Origin: JAAYTY01 sp964569245 | Lineage (GTDB): Bacteria > Fermentibacterota > Fermentibacteria > Fermentibacterales > Fermentibacteraceae | Assembly (NCBI GenBank): GCA_964569245.1 | Contig: CAZMTK010000002.1 | Span: 186,001 to 250,000, forward strand | DNA length: 64,000 nucleotides | Direction: 5' to 3' | Part shown: positions 1 to 8,930 of the stretch, piece after piece | Layout: each line of letters begins with the position of its first letter | How positions within the stretch are numbered: the stretch's first letter is position 1 | Position numbers and translations under genes: made by a program | The notes under the pieces: generated by a model | Told to the model about the DNA's origin: nothing | The model's database searches: none | Seen by the model: only the letters and a program-made list of their open reading frames with translations

Positions 1-585
1 CTTGACACCCAGAACGGTTCTCTTGAAGAGGTCCCAGAGGTTGAACACCCCTATCCTCTGGCGGCCGAAGTCGGCCGAGATCCTGCTACCGGGCACACCC
101 CAGGTCTTCTCGGTGAAGGGGCCGAAGAAGATCCGGTACAGCTTCCTGCCGAACCTGTTCGTGATGAAGTCCTCGAAGCTGTCGTCCTTCCACTCCCTGA
201 AGAGCGACTCGATCCTGCTCCACAGGAAGCTCCCTGCGCAGGAGGCCGAAGTGAGAAGGCTGACACTCCTGAGGATGTCCAGCCCTTTCATCGGGTACGG
301 TACGAAATGGCCTCTGAAGACCACCAGGGGCTGGTAGACCCTGGTCCTGTACTCCTCTCCGAGAAGGGCTTCCATGTAGTCGTTGAACCAATGGTCCACC
401 GAATGGATGTTGTGCGGGCCGAGGTCGAACCTGAAGCCGTCGATCTCGATGGTCTGGCACACTCCGCCCAGTGTTCGGCGCTTTTCGAAGAGGTGTACCT
501 CCAATGAGGGATCGTTCGACATGGTAAGCAGGAAGTGCGCGACTCCTATGCCTGATATGCCCCCGCCGAGTATGGCGACCCTCAC
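1..585 (-). CDS. FAD-dependent oxidoreductase, protoporphyrinogen oxidase/UDP-galactopyranose mutase-like (partial)
   Basis: The first 195 residues are present and the C-terminus lies beyond the window. The N-terminus opens with a Rossmann FAD-binding motif (VAILGGGISG), an acidic FAD-ribose end (HLFEKRRTLGG) and a GPHNIHS stretch. Further on are YPMK and a KTWGVPGS...RQRI block. Together these are typical of the HemY-like amine-oxidase proteins (COG1232) found in polysaccharide clusters. The start is GTG at 585, overlapping the TGA of the flippase gene (GTGA), so the two are probably translationally coupled. By context it acts on a lipid- or nucleotide-linked sugar rather than on heme, but that is inference. 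UDP-galactopyranose mutase is the main alternative. Confidence 0.8.
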   Translation of the reverse strand, partial: MRVAILGGGISGIGVAHFLLTMSNDPSLEVHLFEKRRTLGGVCQTIEIDGFRFDLGPHNIHSVDHWFNDYMEALLGEEYRTRVYQPLVVFRGHFVPYPMKGLDILRSVSLLTSASCAGSFLWSRIESLFREWKDDSFEDFITNRFGRKLYRIFFGPFTEKTWGVPGSRISADFGRQRIGVFNLWDLFKRTVLGVK

Positions 586-1616
586 TCTGGACCTCTCAGC
601 AGGCGCTTCCTGGCTGTGATGAAATCGCCGAGGGCCTTCCGCCAGTCGTTCGAGAAGAGGTAGCGAAGCCCCAGAAGGATGCCGATCAGGGTCTGAGGCA
701 GGAACTGGAGGAGATGGATGGCGATTGGAGCAGCAGGATACGATGCGAGGTTGTAGCCCATGAGAGCCAGACTGCCTGCGACAGCGGCATGGTAGGTCCC
801 CACGAAACCAGGTGCCGATGGCACGAGCACCGACAGGTACACGAACACGATTGTCGCTATCATGCCGAGAGGCGTCACAGTAGGGAGAAATGCTCTCAGG
901 CCGCACCACGAGGTTGCCAGCGCATGGATCCAGACAAGGGCCGTTGCGGCCAGGACAAATGGAGCCCTCCTCCCTCTCATCATCACACTGAGATGGCCTG
1001 CCACCTTGTGGACGAGCGATACCAGGCCTCCCTCACGCGCGATGCTGTGCTTACGTCTCTTCTCGGCGGCAATGACAGCGACTATGGCCATCGGCAGCAC
1101 GACCAGCATGCCCAGTCCATAGAGCAGCCCTCTTGTAGAAACTGCAGCTGCGGCATAGGCGAGTACGAGCACACCGAGCATCGCCAGGTCGAGAACCGAT
1201 TCAGCCAGTATCGAAGCGGCCGACCTGCTGTAAGGTACACCCGCCTTGTCCCGTATGTACTGAGATCGAACGGCATCACCCATGCGCAGCGGGAGGAGGT
1301 TGTTGCCCGCCTTCGCGATGAACAGCCCTCTTACAGAGATGGAGAACGGCCTGGCTCCCGAGAGGAGAGCCCATCGAATGCCCCTCAGCACTGGCTCGAC
1401 CGCCGACATGAGGACGTACGATAGAACCCACGGCGGGCTGCCCGACCTGAGCCCCGCAACCAGGCTGTCGAGGTCGACCCGCCTGTAGAGGAGCACGAGG
1501 ATCGCGAGCGAGACCAGCACAGGAAGAACCGTTCCGAGCAGTCTCATTCCCCTTCTCACGCCGCTGACCCGCCTGTATGGAGTGGCTGTGAATGCCTTGT
1601 CGAATTCCGAGAGCAA
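582..1616 (-). CDS. LPG-synthase/AglD-type transmembrane flippase (UPF0104 family)
   Basis: This is a polytopic membrane protein of 344 residues with about eight hydrophobic segments. It carries the family hallmark near residue 105 (KAGNNLLPLRMGDAVR) and a late VPSAPGFVGTYH motif, both seen in the integral membrane domain of MprF/AglD/YbhN-like proteins. Members of this family move lipid-linked substrates across the membrane or accompany glycosyltransferases. There is no C-terminal aminoacyl-transfer domain, so lysyl-PG synthesis is not implied. The downstream FAD oxidoreductase overlaps its stop codon. The first codon of the long frame is a TTG without a clear ribosome site; an ATG at 1547 is a possible alternative start. 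Confidence 0.82.
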   Translation of the reverse strand: MLSEFDKAFTATPYRRVSGVRRGMRLLGTVLPVLVSLAILVLLYRRVDLDSLVAGLRSGSPPWVLSYVLMSAVEPVLRGIRWALLSGARPFSISVRGLFIAKAGNNLLPLRMGDAVRSQYIRDKAGVPYSRSAASILAESVLDLAMLGVLVLAYAAAAVSTRGLLYGLGMLVVLPMAIVAVIAAEKRRKHSIAREGGLVSLVHKVAGHLSVMMRGRRAPFVLAATALVWIHALATSWCGLRAFLPTVTPLGMIATIVFVYLSVLVPSAPGFVGTYHAAVAGSLALMGYNLASYPAAPIAIHLLQFLPQTLIGILLGLRYLFSNDWRKALGDFITARKRLLRGPE

Positions 1617-1685
1617 GGAGCTGCAGCGGCAATACTAACTCAGGATCGGCGGCGCCTGCAAAGTGGCAGATCGCATCCCCTGCAG

Positions 1686-2792
1686 ATGATTATTGGGGGA
1701 GGCTGGCCTGCTCACAGGAAGGAGGAGGTTATCAGGATCTTCGGGTGTGGAGATGCGGAATGGCGCGCAGCGTGGTCCAGGCTTCCCCGGGAGCAGCGGG
1801 ATGTCTTCGCGAGGAGCGAGTACTACGACGCCTTCTCCGTGGTAGATCCGTCCGCCATGCCGGAATGCGCTGTACTCGAGGAGAACGGGGGCATCATCCT
1901 CTATCCCTACTTCAGGCGGCCCCTTTCCTACATCGACTGGCTCGAGGCGCCTGAAGATGCCTGCGACCTCTCCTCGGCGTACGGATATGGCGGGCTCTAC
2001 GGTTCTACCGCCGACCGTCGGCTGCTGGATGCTTTCCACGAGCAGTTCTCCTCCCATTGCAGGGCCACCGGGGTAGTCGCCGACCTCGTAAGGGTCAACC
2101 CGATCGTTCTCGCCGCCGGAACGATCTGCCCCCCGTACTCGTACAGAGAGGGCAATCGCCAGGTGGTAGTCGATCTCCAGAGGAGCGATGCCGAGATCTG
2201 GGCATCGTACAGGCACAACAACCGCAAGAATGTGAACAAGGCTCTCAGGAGCGGTGTGGAGGTCGTCAGAGAGGAAGGTGCTGGAGCGCTCTTCCAGGAG
2301 TTCCTTCGCATCTACGACTCAACGATGGTGCGCCGAGGGGCTCACGGTTTCAGGTTCCCCCGGGAGTTCTTCGAGAAGCTGCTCGGAGGGCTCGGAGACA
2401 GGGCCCAGTTGTTCTACGCTATGATTTCCGGAAGGGTGGTCTCTGCCGAGCTGGCTCTCCTGTCCGAGACGGCGATGTACTCGTTCCTCGGCGGCACCGA
2501 CGAGGCATACTTCGAGTTCAGACCCGCCAACATGCTGAAGCACGAGATGATCAGATGGGCCAGAGATGCGGGGCTGTCGAAGTTCCTGCTGGGCGGGGGC
2601 CCGAAGGGAGAAGACGGCATCTTCGAGTTCAAGCGGTCCTTCGCCCCTGACGGGGTCATTGGGTTCTCGCTGGCCTGGCGGGTCCACAACGAACCCCTGT
2701 ATTCGAGGCTCCTGGAGAGCTGCCTGGCACACCCTCCCCAGTCTGAGGATGCCGCTGCCGCATATCCGCTGAGATGGAGGTTCGGGGGTTGA
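1686..2792 (+). CDS. FemAB/GNAT-type acyltransferase
   Basis: The protein has 368 residues with two GNAT-like halves. The C-terminal half shows the features of the FemAB/BioF2-like acetyltransferase family: SYRHNNRKNVNKALRSGVEV, a stretch ending in MVRRG, then FRPANMLKHEMIRWARDAG and GGGPKGEDGIFEFKRSF. Such proteins join amino acids or acyl groups to peptidoglycan or exopolysaccharide precursors, and they are common beside glycan genes, as here. The annotated ATG at 1686 has no good ribosome site. A strong GGAGGAGG at 1721-1728 lies inside the frame, so the true start may be further in. The gene converges with the SDR gene, with only six bases between the stops. Confidence 0.8.
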   Translation: MIIGGGWPAHRKEEVIRIFGCGDAEWRAAWSRLPREQRDVFARSEYYDAFSVVDPSAMPECAVLEENGGIILYPYFRRPLSYIDWLEAPEDACDLSSAYGYGGLYGSTADRRLLDAFHEQFSSHCRATGVVADLVRVNPIVLAAGTICPPYSYREGNRQVVVDLQRSDAEIWASYRHNNRKNVNKALRSGVEVVREEGAGALFQEFLRIYDSTMVRRGAHGFRFPREFFEKLLGGLGDRAQLFYAMISGRVVSAELALLSETAMYSFLGGTDEAYFEFRPANMLKHEMIRWARDAGLSKFLLGGGPKGEDGIFEFKRSFAPDGVIGFSLAWRVHNEPLYSRLLESCLAHPPQSEDAAAAYPLRWRFGG

Positions 2793-2798
2793 GGATCC

Positions 2799-3488
2799 TT
2801 ACAAGCCGCCAGTGAGCGGTATCACCGCCCCAGTGACGTAATCGGCGGCATCGAGGAACAACACCGTCTCGAGCAGGTTGCACGGATCCCCGAATCTGCC
2901 TGCGGGGATGTCTTTGAGAATCCCTTCTCGAATCTCGTCGGGGATGGTGTAAGTGAGCCCCGCATCCATGTAGCCGAGTTCGATGCAGTTGACAGTTATC
3001 CCCTTCGTCGCGTTCTCCCTTGCCATGGTCCTGGCGAGTCCTTTCAATCCCTCCTTGGACGCGCTGTAGGCCGCAGTCCCCGGCACCCCCAGCCTCCCGG
3101 TTACCGATCCGGCGAAGACGATCCGACCCCAGCCAAACTGGCGCATACCGGGAAGGAATGCTCTTGCAGCCATCCAGGAGCCCGTCAGGTTGGTCCGGAT
3201 CACCTCCTCCCAGTCATCCGGCTCCAAGCGGTGGCTCATCGCGTTCCTCGAGATCCCTGCGAGGTACACCAGAGAGATGCGGTCGGAAATCGTCCAGCAT
3301 TCAGCTGCGAACCGCTCAAGTCCAGGAAGGTCAGACACGTCGCACTGGCGCGAGATTGCGAGTCCGGCTACGTCGGGGGGAGTTCCCCTCCACGTGCCGC
3401 AGACCAGCCCACCTCGCATGATGATACCGGCTGACAGGCTCTTTCCGAGGCTTGAGGAGAGCCCTATGACCGCGTGAAGAATGTTCAT
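2799..3488 (-). CDS. SDR-family 3-oxoacyl-ACP reductase-like protein (FabG-like)
   Basis: This is a short-chain dehydrogenase of 229 residues. The nucleotide-binding loop is GLSSSLG, a variant of the usual TGxxxGIG. The catalytic set is intact: Asn100, Ser128, Tyr141 and Lys145 (YSASK). The C-terminus (DYVTGAVIPLTGGL) matches the FabG subclass. The start codon lies three bases beyond the stop of the ketoacyl-ACP synthase III gene, so the two form a unit: KAS III would make a beta-ketoacyl thioester and this enzyme would reduce it. Given the surrounding glycan genes, a role in making a hydroxyacyl substituent for a sugar is plausible. A general fatty-acid role is less likely but possible. Confidence 0.82.
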   Translation of the reverse strand: MNILHAVIGLSSSLGKSLSAGIIMRGGLVCGTWRGTPPDVAGLAISRQCDVSDLPGLERFAAECWTISDRISLVYLAGISRNAMSHRLEPDDWEEVIRTNLTGSWMAARAFLPGMRQFGWGRIVFAGSVTGRLGVPGTAAYSASKEGLKGLARTMARENATKGITVNCIELGYMDAGLTYTIPDEIREGILKDIPAGRFGDPCNLLETVLFLDAADYVTGAVIPLTGGL

Positions 3489-3491
3489 CCT

Positions 3492-4487
3492 CTACCACCT
3501 CATCACGGAAGCACCCCAGACCCATCCGGCTCCTACTGCAACGAAGGCAACCACCTGGCCTGCACGTATGGATCCAGAGCGGTTAACCTCGTCGAGCAGC
3601 AGAGGTATGGTTGCGCTCGAAGTGTTGGCATACCTGTCCATGTTGGTGTGGAAGCGGTCGAACGGTATGCCGATGCGTCTCGCGCTCTCCTCCAGGATCC
3701 GGATGCTCGGTTGATGCGGGATAACGTGATCGACGGATTCGGGATGCAGTCCCGCCTTGTCCAGGACGCATTTCAGAGCGTCAGGAATGACCTGTACTGC
3801 GGTGTCGTACACGAGGCGGCCGTTCATGCGATAGGTATGGAGTTTTTTTGACAGCGTGTCTTCCGACGCCGGCCTCTCAGAGCCTCCAGCAGGCACTGTG
3901 AAGGCCTCGTATCCCGCTCCATCAGCATACAGGCGTGAGCACAGGAATCCGGATTCATCCTCTGTCTCGGACAGGACTACCGCGCCCGCGCCATCCCCGA
4001 AGAAGACGCAGTCACGCCTGTTCCAGTCCGTGATGCTGGAGAACGTGTCGGCACCGATGACGAGGACCTTCCGCGACATCCCGGTACCCACGAACTGGGC
4101 TCCGACGGTGAGCCCGTAGATGAAACCGGCACAAACCGCGTTGACATCGAAGGCCGCAGCATTCCCGGCATTCAGCATGTGCTGTACCTTCGGAGCCGTG
4201 GCAGGGGCAAGCCGGTCGGGAGTCGATGTCGCCAGAACTATCATGTCCAGTTCCGAAGGAGCTATTCCAGCGTCTTCAAGTGCTCGCCTGGCTGCTTCTG
4301 ATGCCAGATCGGAAGTGCACTGCCCCGGGGTGCAAAGGTGCCTCTCCCTTATGCCGAGTTTCGACCTGACCCATTCATCGGTAGTGTCGACGCGCTGTGC
4401 CAGCTCTTCATTGGTCACAACCCTCTCGGGTGCATAGCTCCCCGTCCCGACGATCCTGACCCGCCTTACGAAGGTCTCCTGAGCCAT
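3492..4487 (-). CDS. 3-oxoacyl-ACP synthase III family protein (FabH-like)
   Basis: The 331 residues match the usual FabH length. The catalytic triad is intact: Cys119 (NAVCAGF), His258 (VIPHQPS) and Asn288 (YANTSS). The N-terminus has the typical DEWV-RSKLGI-RERH block and the C-terminal VAVGAGWVWGASV loop. These enzymes condense an acyl-CoA with malonyl-ACP or a related donor. The gene lies between the FabG-like SDR (3 bp downstream) and a hexapeptide acetyltransferase, with no other fatty-acid genes nearby. It is therefore probably a pathway-specific paralogue feeding acyl groups to the glycan, not the housekeeping FabH. The start has a GGAGACC ribosome site at a good distance. Confidence 0.88.
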   Translation of the reverse strand: MAQETFVRRVRIVGTGSYAPERVVTNEELAQRVDTTDEWVRSKLGIRERHLCTPGQCTSDLASEAARRALEDAGIAPSELDMIVLATSTPDRLAPATAPKVQHMLNAGNAAAFDVNAVCAGFIYGLTVGAQFVGTGMSRKVLVIGADTFSSITDWNRRDCVFFGDGAGAVVLSETEDESGFLCSRLYADGAGYEAFTVPAGGSERPASEDTLSKKLHTYRMNGRLVYDTAVQVIPDALKCVLDKAGLHPESVDHVIPHQPSIRILEESARRIGIPFDRFHTNMDRYANTSSATIPLLLDEVNRSGSIRAGQVVAFVAVGAGWVWGASVMRW

Positions 4488-4505
4488 CGTCCGGTCTCCT
4501 GTTCT

Positions 4506-5126
4506 TCAGGCTTCCCTGCAGCTGCAGTTCAGCCCTGATCTGAAATCGCGCTCGAGCTCCAGGAGTTTCGTGCTGCGATCCTTGATGTACCGGGCAGGTA
4601 TGCCTGCATGGATCTGGCCGGGAGGGATGGGACGGATCACAAGCGCCATCGCTCCGGCGACACTGCACTCGCCCATCGTTACGCCCGGGAGGATCACAGC
4701 TGCAGTGCCTGCCAGCGCATGCTTCTGGAGAATCACCGGCTTCCACACACAGCTCCTGTATTCCCAGGGAACGCAGGGATTCGTCAGGTGTTCGCCGCTG
4801 TAGTCGTCTGTGCCTCCGTAGATCGTGCATCTGGCTGCAAGCCCTGCGAAGTCGTGCATTTCAACACCCGCCGGAGCTTCGATTGTACACTGAGCCGCGA
4901 TGTGAACGAAACAGCCGACTCTTATGTACCCGGTGGCGCAAGCAGACAGCACGCAGAAGTCGTCTATCCTCACGTGACTGCCGACAGAGATCCGCTCGGG
5001 GTGGTACAGCGATGCCTTCCTGCTGATCCTCACGTCGTGCCCGAAGCTCTCTAGCCCCAGGCAGGCCAGCTCCTCCTCCGTGTAGAAGGAGCTCGTTCCT
5101 GCGCCTCCCGGCGCCGTCACGGCCAT
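4506..5126 (-). CDS. left-handed beta-helix (hexapeptide) acyltransferase
   Basis: The protein has 206 residues from the ATG at 5126, which overlaps the end of the DegT-like gene by 10 bp. A longer frame upstream is out-of-frame DNA of that neighbour. The middle and C-terminus show imperfect hexapeptide repeats, followed by ILPGVTMGECSVAGAMALV and PPGQIHAGIPARYIKDR, the standard ending of WbbJ/NeuD-like sugar O- or N-acetyltransferases. The likely role is acylation of an amino sugar made by the adjacent aminotransferases. With KAS III and SDR next door, the donor may be something other than acetyl-CoA; this is inference. Confidence 0.82.
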   Translation of the reverse strand: MAVTAPGGAGTSSFYTEEELACLGLESFGHDVRISRKASLYHPERISVGSHVRIDDFCVLSACATGYIRVGCFVHIAAQCTIEAPAGVEMHDFAGLAARCTIYGGTDDYSGEHLTNPCVPWEYRSCVWKPVILQKHALAGTAAVILPGVTMGECSVAGAMALVIRPIPPGQIHAGIPARYIKDRSTKLLELERDFRSGLNCSCREA

Positions 5127-6133
5127 GCGGCGGCCTTCTCCACCACCGGCACCATCGCCTTCATGTCCTCTTCGGTGTACCTGTGGTCCACAGGCAGGGC
5201 CAGCACCGTCCGTCCCAGGTCCTCGAACTGCTCCGGCAGATCGGGCCAGTAGTGAGGCACGAACACTCCCGCATCGGTCAGCCTTCGCCTCACCTGGGGG
5301 AAGCGCTCGGCCTCCACGGGCAGGGGGAAGCACATCGGCACGCCCCTGCACGAGGGAGCCTTGTCGGGGAAGCAGCCCTGGAGGATCTCGTAGTTTGCCT
5401 TCCTCGCAGCGACAGCAGCGCCGTGATCGAACGACTTGAACAGAGTCTGGGCCAGATCAGACATCCGGATGGGGCCCGTGGGCATGTCGCGTTCCAGCCG
5501 GCGGAACACATCCAAGGCCTCGCCCTGCGGATATTCGCCCCTCACGGAGTGGCAGGAGATCCGCTCGCCGAAGACTCCCTCCTCGGCCTTGATGAGGGGA
5601 ACAGGCGGCTCGCGCAGGCGGCTGCCCTGTCCCACCACGAGGAAGCCCCCGTCGGGCACTCCCAGGAACTTGCGCGGGGAGTAGACGGCAGCGAACCTGT
5701 CGGGGCAGGGCGAGTAGAGGGCCTGCGCGAAGTCCAGCAGCACCCGGCAGCCCGAGAGGTCCATCATCTCTTCCAGCTGCTCTATCTCAGGATCGTACAC
5801 GCCGAAGTAGCTGTTCACGATTACGAGAGTGCCCTGCTTGGCAGTGTAGGAAAGGCCCTGGTAATCGATCATGAATCCGGGGGCAACTTTGTAGGTCCTC
5901 CATTTCGCGCCCGATGCCTCGACGGCCTTGAACAGGACGGGGCATGTGTAGGCCGGCATCAGCACGTCGACGATTCCGCTGGAGCGTATGAGCTCACCGA
6001 TGGCACTGCGGGCGTTGTAGAACGGTTTGGCGAACTCGAGGTGCTTGAGCGCAGTCTGACCCGGATCGGGCCTTGCGGGGAAGTCCAGCGGGAAGAAGCC
6101 GCCGACAGGCCTCGACGGAGACACTTCAGCCAT
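5117..6133 (-). CDS. DegT/DnrJ/EryC1/StrS-fold PLP-dependent enzyme, divergent
   Basis: These 338 residues have the aspartate-aminotransferase fold type I pattern of the DegT family: MPAYTCPV, LLDFAQALYS with Asp134 and Gln137 at the cofactor ring, and Lys155 in SPRKFLGVPDGG as the predicted PLP lysine. It is shorter and more diverged than its neighbour at 6126-7361, with which it overlaps by 8 bp. One of the pair may make the amino sugar while this one performs a different reaction or is a partner subunit. The family also includes dehydratases, so 'aminotransferase' is not certain. Confidence 0.75.
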   Translation of the reverse strand: MAEVSPSRPVGGFFPLDFPARPDPGQTALKHLEFAKPFYNARSAIGELIRSSGIVDVLMPAYTCPVLFKAVEASGAKWRTYKVAPGFMIDYQGLSYTAKQGTLVIVNSYFGVYDPEIEQLEEMMDLSGCRVLLDFAQALYSPCPDRFAAVYSPRKFLGVPDGGFLVVGQGSRLREPPVPLIKAEEGVFGERISCHSVRGEYPQGEALDVFRRLERDMPTGPIRMSDLAQTLFKSFDHGAAVAARKANYEILQGCFPDKAPSCRGVPMCFPLPVEAERFPQVRRRLTDAGVFVPHYWPDLPEQFEDLGRTVLALPVDHRYTEEDMKAMVPVVEKAAAWP

Positions 6134-7361
6134 TGTCCAGCCCCCTCTCGGACATCTTGCGGATCTCTCCGGCGCTCTCGTGGGCCTTCGAGATGATCAT
6201 TGCGACGAACCTCGCTACGGTGCCGTCCACGGCCTCTCCGGTAGGCAGCACCAGCACTCGCTCCGAGAGGCTCTCCGTGACGGGGAGCCTCCTTCCCTTG
6301 TTGGGGAACTGCCTGCTGTAAGGAAGCATCCTGTGGCATCCCGGGTGGAAGTAGCGCCTTGCCAGAACGTTCTCTGCCTCGAGCACCGACAGGAGCTCGT
6401 CCCTCGTGAGTCCGAAGAGCCTTTCGTCCACCGTCAGGACCACGTACTGCCAGTTGGATTTCGTGAGGGAGGAGCTGGGGGGGATCATCGAGATGCCGGG
6501 AATTCCACTGACTGCCTCGTAGTAGGCCTCGAAGTTGGCCTGGTTCGTCCTGCGGATGTCCTCCATCCGCTCGAGCATCGCGAGGCCCATCGCGGCGCAG
6601 ATCTCGGTCATCTTCCCGTTGGTGCCGATGTAGTCCACCCGGTCCTTCTCGCGCCCCGCGAACCCGAAGTTCATCATGAGGCGGATGCGCTCGGCCAGCT
6701 CGTCGTCGTTCGTGGCTACTGCGCCCCCCTCGAACGAGCTGAAGAACTTCGTAGCATGGAAGCTCAGGATCGAAGCCCTTCCCAGGCTGCAGATGCACTC
6801 TCCTCCGACTTCGTTCCCGAAGGCGTGCGCCGCATCGTAGACGATCTCCAGCCCATGCTTCCCGGCCATGGCATCCAGTGCGGCGTGGTCGCAGGGGTTG
6901 CCGTATGTATGGACGCCGACGATCCCCGATGTCCGAGCGGTGATCAGCGTTTCCGCATGTTCCGGGTCAATCGTGCAGTCTTCCGCTTTCATGTCGCAGA
7001 AGACGGGCGTGATCTCCTGCCACTGCAGGGCGTGGGCGGTTGCGATGAAAGTGAACGATGGCACTATCACCTCGCCCTTCAGGCCCACTGCCCTGTAGGC
7101 CAGTTCCAGCGCTATCGTGCCGTTGCACATCGGTATGCAGTGGCGTACCCGGAGCTTCTCCTGAAGCCGCGCCTGGAACAGCTTCACCAGGGGGCCGCTG
7201 TTCGTGAACCAGCGGTTCTCGAACATCCAGTCTACGAAACCGTCGAACGTCTTCCTGTCAGGAAGATTCGGCCGCCCGACGTGCAGGGGCTCGTCGAAAA
7301 GCGGCCTGCCGGTGAAGATCGCGAGTTTTCTGCCCAGAAGCACTCCTTCCAGCCCCCGCAT
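6126..7361 (-). CDS. DegT/DnrJ/EryC1/StrS family sugar aminotransferase
   Basis: A full-length family member. The frame runs from a TTG at 7385, but the ATG at 7361 is preferred, giving 411 residues. Key features are MCNGTIALELA and VPSFTFIATAHAL, the pyridine-binding Asp in YDAAHAFG, and the PLP lysine in HATKFFSSFEGGA. These are all canonical for enzymes that aminate nucleotide-linked 4-keto or 3-keto hexoses (VioA/DesV-like). The end overlaps the start of the divergent DegT-like gene by 8 bp. A palindromic-repeat arm lies immediately upstream of the start (7389-7418) and may contribute the leader. Confidence 0.88.
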   Translation of the reverse strand: MRGLEGVLLGRKLAIFTGRPLFDEPLHVGRPNLPDRKTFDGFVDWMFENRWFTNSGPLVKLFQARLQEKLRVRHCIPMCNGTIALELAYRAVGLKGEVIVPSFTFIATAHALQWQEITPVFCDMKAEDCTIDPEHAETLITARTSGIVGVHTYGNPCDHAALDAMAGKHGLEIVYDAAHAFGNEVGGECICSLGRASILSFHATKFFSSFEGGAVATNDDELAERIRLMMNFGFAGREKDRVDYIGTNGKMTEICAAMGLAMLERMEDIRRTNQANFEAYYEAVSGIPGISMIPPSSSLTKSNWQYVVLTVDERLFGLTRDELLSVLEAENVLARRYFHPGCHRMLPYSRQFPNKGRRLPVTESLSERVLVLPTGEAVDGTVARFVAMIISKAHESAGEIRKMSERGLDNG

Positions 7362-7388
7362 TATCGCGAAATGCCGCCCCGTCAAGTA

Positions 7389-7418
7389 GGGTCAGAGTTG
7401 ACTTCGTTAACTTCGCCC
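7389..7418 (+). repeat. solo arm of the 32-bp palindromic-repeat family
   Basis: This 30-base stretch (GGGTCAGAGTTGACTTCG then TTAACTTCGCCC) matches the arm of the inverted-repeat element at 16807-16952 at 27 of 30 positions. No inverted partner is seen close by. It abuts the 5' end of the DegT aminotransferase gene, between it and the GT39 gene. Confidence 0.65.
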
Positions 7419-7511
7419 GCACCCTGCTGCAGCCCGGATTTTCGTCCTCCGTTCCTGCAGAGACCTTGCAGCATGCTGATTCGTCGTCAGCGCTGTCCGG
7501 GCGGTACAGCT

Positions 7512-8930
7512 CTATTCGCCGGAAGATATGCTCGATCCCGGGCCACCGGACCTTCCTTCGAGGAGGATTGCGAACGCGGCTGACGCACCTGCAGTGAGAA
7601 TCCAGAAGAAGGTCAGCCCGTACCTCGTAGTGGCAAGAGGCCCGTAGACGAGCACTGAGAACAGGGACCACCCCGCCAGCAGCAGGAGAACTGGCTTCAT
7701 CCGACGCCTTACCCTGGCGACGAAAACCGCAATGATGAGACCTGCCGCAAGAAGCAGGTAGATGACCAGCAGAACCAGCTTCCATGCCAGCAACGGCCAT
7801 CCGGCCTCTTCAGTTCCCATGCTCCTCAGTATGAGGTTCGCGTAGCCCAGATTGAAGAAGCGGGGCCAGCTCACGAGATGGGGGAGCAGAATCCTCAATG
7901 GGGCAGAAAGAATGATCTCGCAAGTTCGTGCGCGGTATATGCTGTCCCTCGTCCCGAGGTCGATCCTGCCATCTATCATCGCAAGAGAGTCGAGAGAAGC
8001 CGTGAACTCGCCGCTCCAGACGTTCTGCTGGTCGGTGAGACCCGCCAGTATGGCGACTCTCCCCAACGGCTCGAAGGAATCCTGAGTCGAGTACGCATCG
8101 AGCCCGAATCGTAACCTGTTGAACTCCCTCCATGCGACAGGCATGGCCAGGAATGCAGCCAGCATGGATGCCATGGACACGAGCTTCACACCGGGACCTA
8201 GCCTTTTGTCGAAGAGGAGAAGCACGCAGTAGATGATCGGGGAGTACAGAAGCACCTGCTTCGTCATTGCTCCAATCGAGAGCACAAGCCCGACGAGGCA
8301 GTACAAGGCTGTAACGGCTCTCGGGCTTCGGGTTGAAAGGGTCCATAGCCATAGGCAGCCTGAGCAGGCAACGGCGGCAAGCGCCATCGTGTCGGGCATG
8401 ATCCGGGTAGAGTACAGGACGTGCTGGGGCAGGAGCATGGCAGCCAAGCCAGCGGGAAGAGCGGCCCTCCGTGAGCACGAGGCGGCGACAAGCCAGCAGG
8501 CTGCCCCTATCGCCAGTCCCATAAGCTGCTGGATCAGGATGGCTAGCAGCCAGGGAGTCCGCTGGCTCCAGGTGGCCGCGAGTAGGAGTGGGTACAGCGG
8601 CATCCTGACCGAAGCCTCGTCCTGCCGCCCGTCCATCAGGTCTATCGCGTACCTGACATACTGGTGGGAGTCGTCATCCATGGGCCAGGATCTGAGGTCG
8701 GGAGTCATTCTAGGCAGCCCGACAGCGACTACGAACAGGATCCGCAGCCCAATCGCGAGCACCAGCGCCGCCATGTGGCTGGCCGGGATTGTGCAGAACG
8801 ATGGACGGCTGGCTCCTGCAGACCGGTTCAGAGCCGCTCCTTCCCTGTTCTCCTGGAACACTCCTGGCCAGGAATGAGTTGACAAGTCGGCATGTTCTCC
8901 CGATCGGGCAATCTCGAACGGGATGAACAA
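7512..8930 (-). CDS. GT39/PMT-like polytopic glycosyltransferase
   Basis: This integral membrane protein has up to 472 residues and about ten hydrophobic helices. After the first helix comes an acidic loop (MDDDSHQYVRYAIDL), the position of the catalytic Asp in GT-C enzymes that use polyprenyl-phosphate sugars. A RMPLYPLLLA motif and a TTRYGLTFFW motif near the end match the 'ArnT/PMT-like' group. The first codon is a TTG without ribosome site. The hydrophobic core begins near an ATG at 8774, so the N-terminal 52 residues are uncertain. The likely role is transfer of a sugar to the glycan or to a protein on the outer face of the membrane. Confidence 0.75.
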   Translation of the reverse strand: MFIPFEIARSGEHADLSTHSWPGVFQENREGAALNRSAGASRPSFCTIPASHMAALVLAIGLRILFVVAVGLPRMTPDLRSWPMDDDSHQYVRYAIDLMDGRQDEASVRMPLYPLLLAATWSQRTPWLLAILIQQLMGLAIGAACWLVAASCSRRAALPAGLAAMLLPQHVLYSTRIMPDTMALAAVACSGCLWLWTLSTRSPRAVTALYCLVGLVLSIGAMTKQVLLYSPIIYCVLLLFDKRLGPGVKLVSMASMLAAFLAMPVAWREFNRLRFGLDAYSTQDSFEPLGRVAILAGLTDQQNVWSGEFTASLDSLAMIDGRIDLGTRDSIYRARTCEIILSAPLRILLPHLVSWPRFFNLGYANLILRSMGTEEAGWPLLAWKLVLLVIYLLLAAGLIIAVFVARVRRRMKPVLLLLAGWSLFSVLVYGPLATTRYGLTFFWILTAGASAAFAILLEGRSGGPGSSISSGE

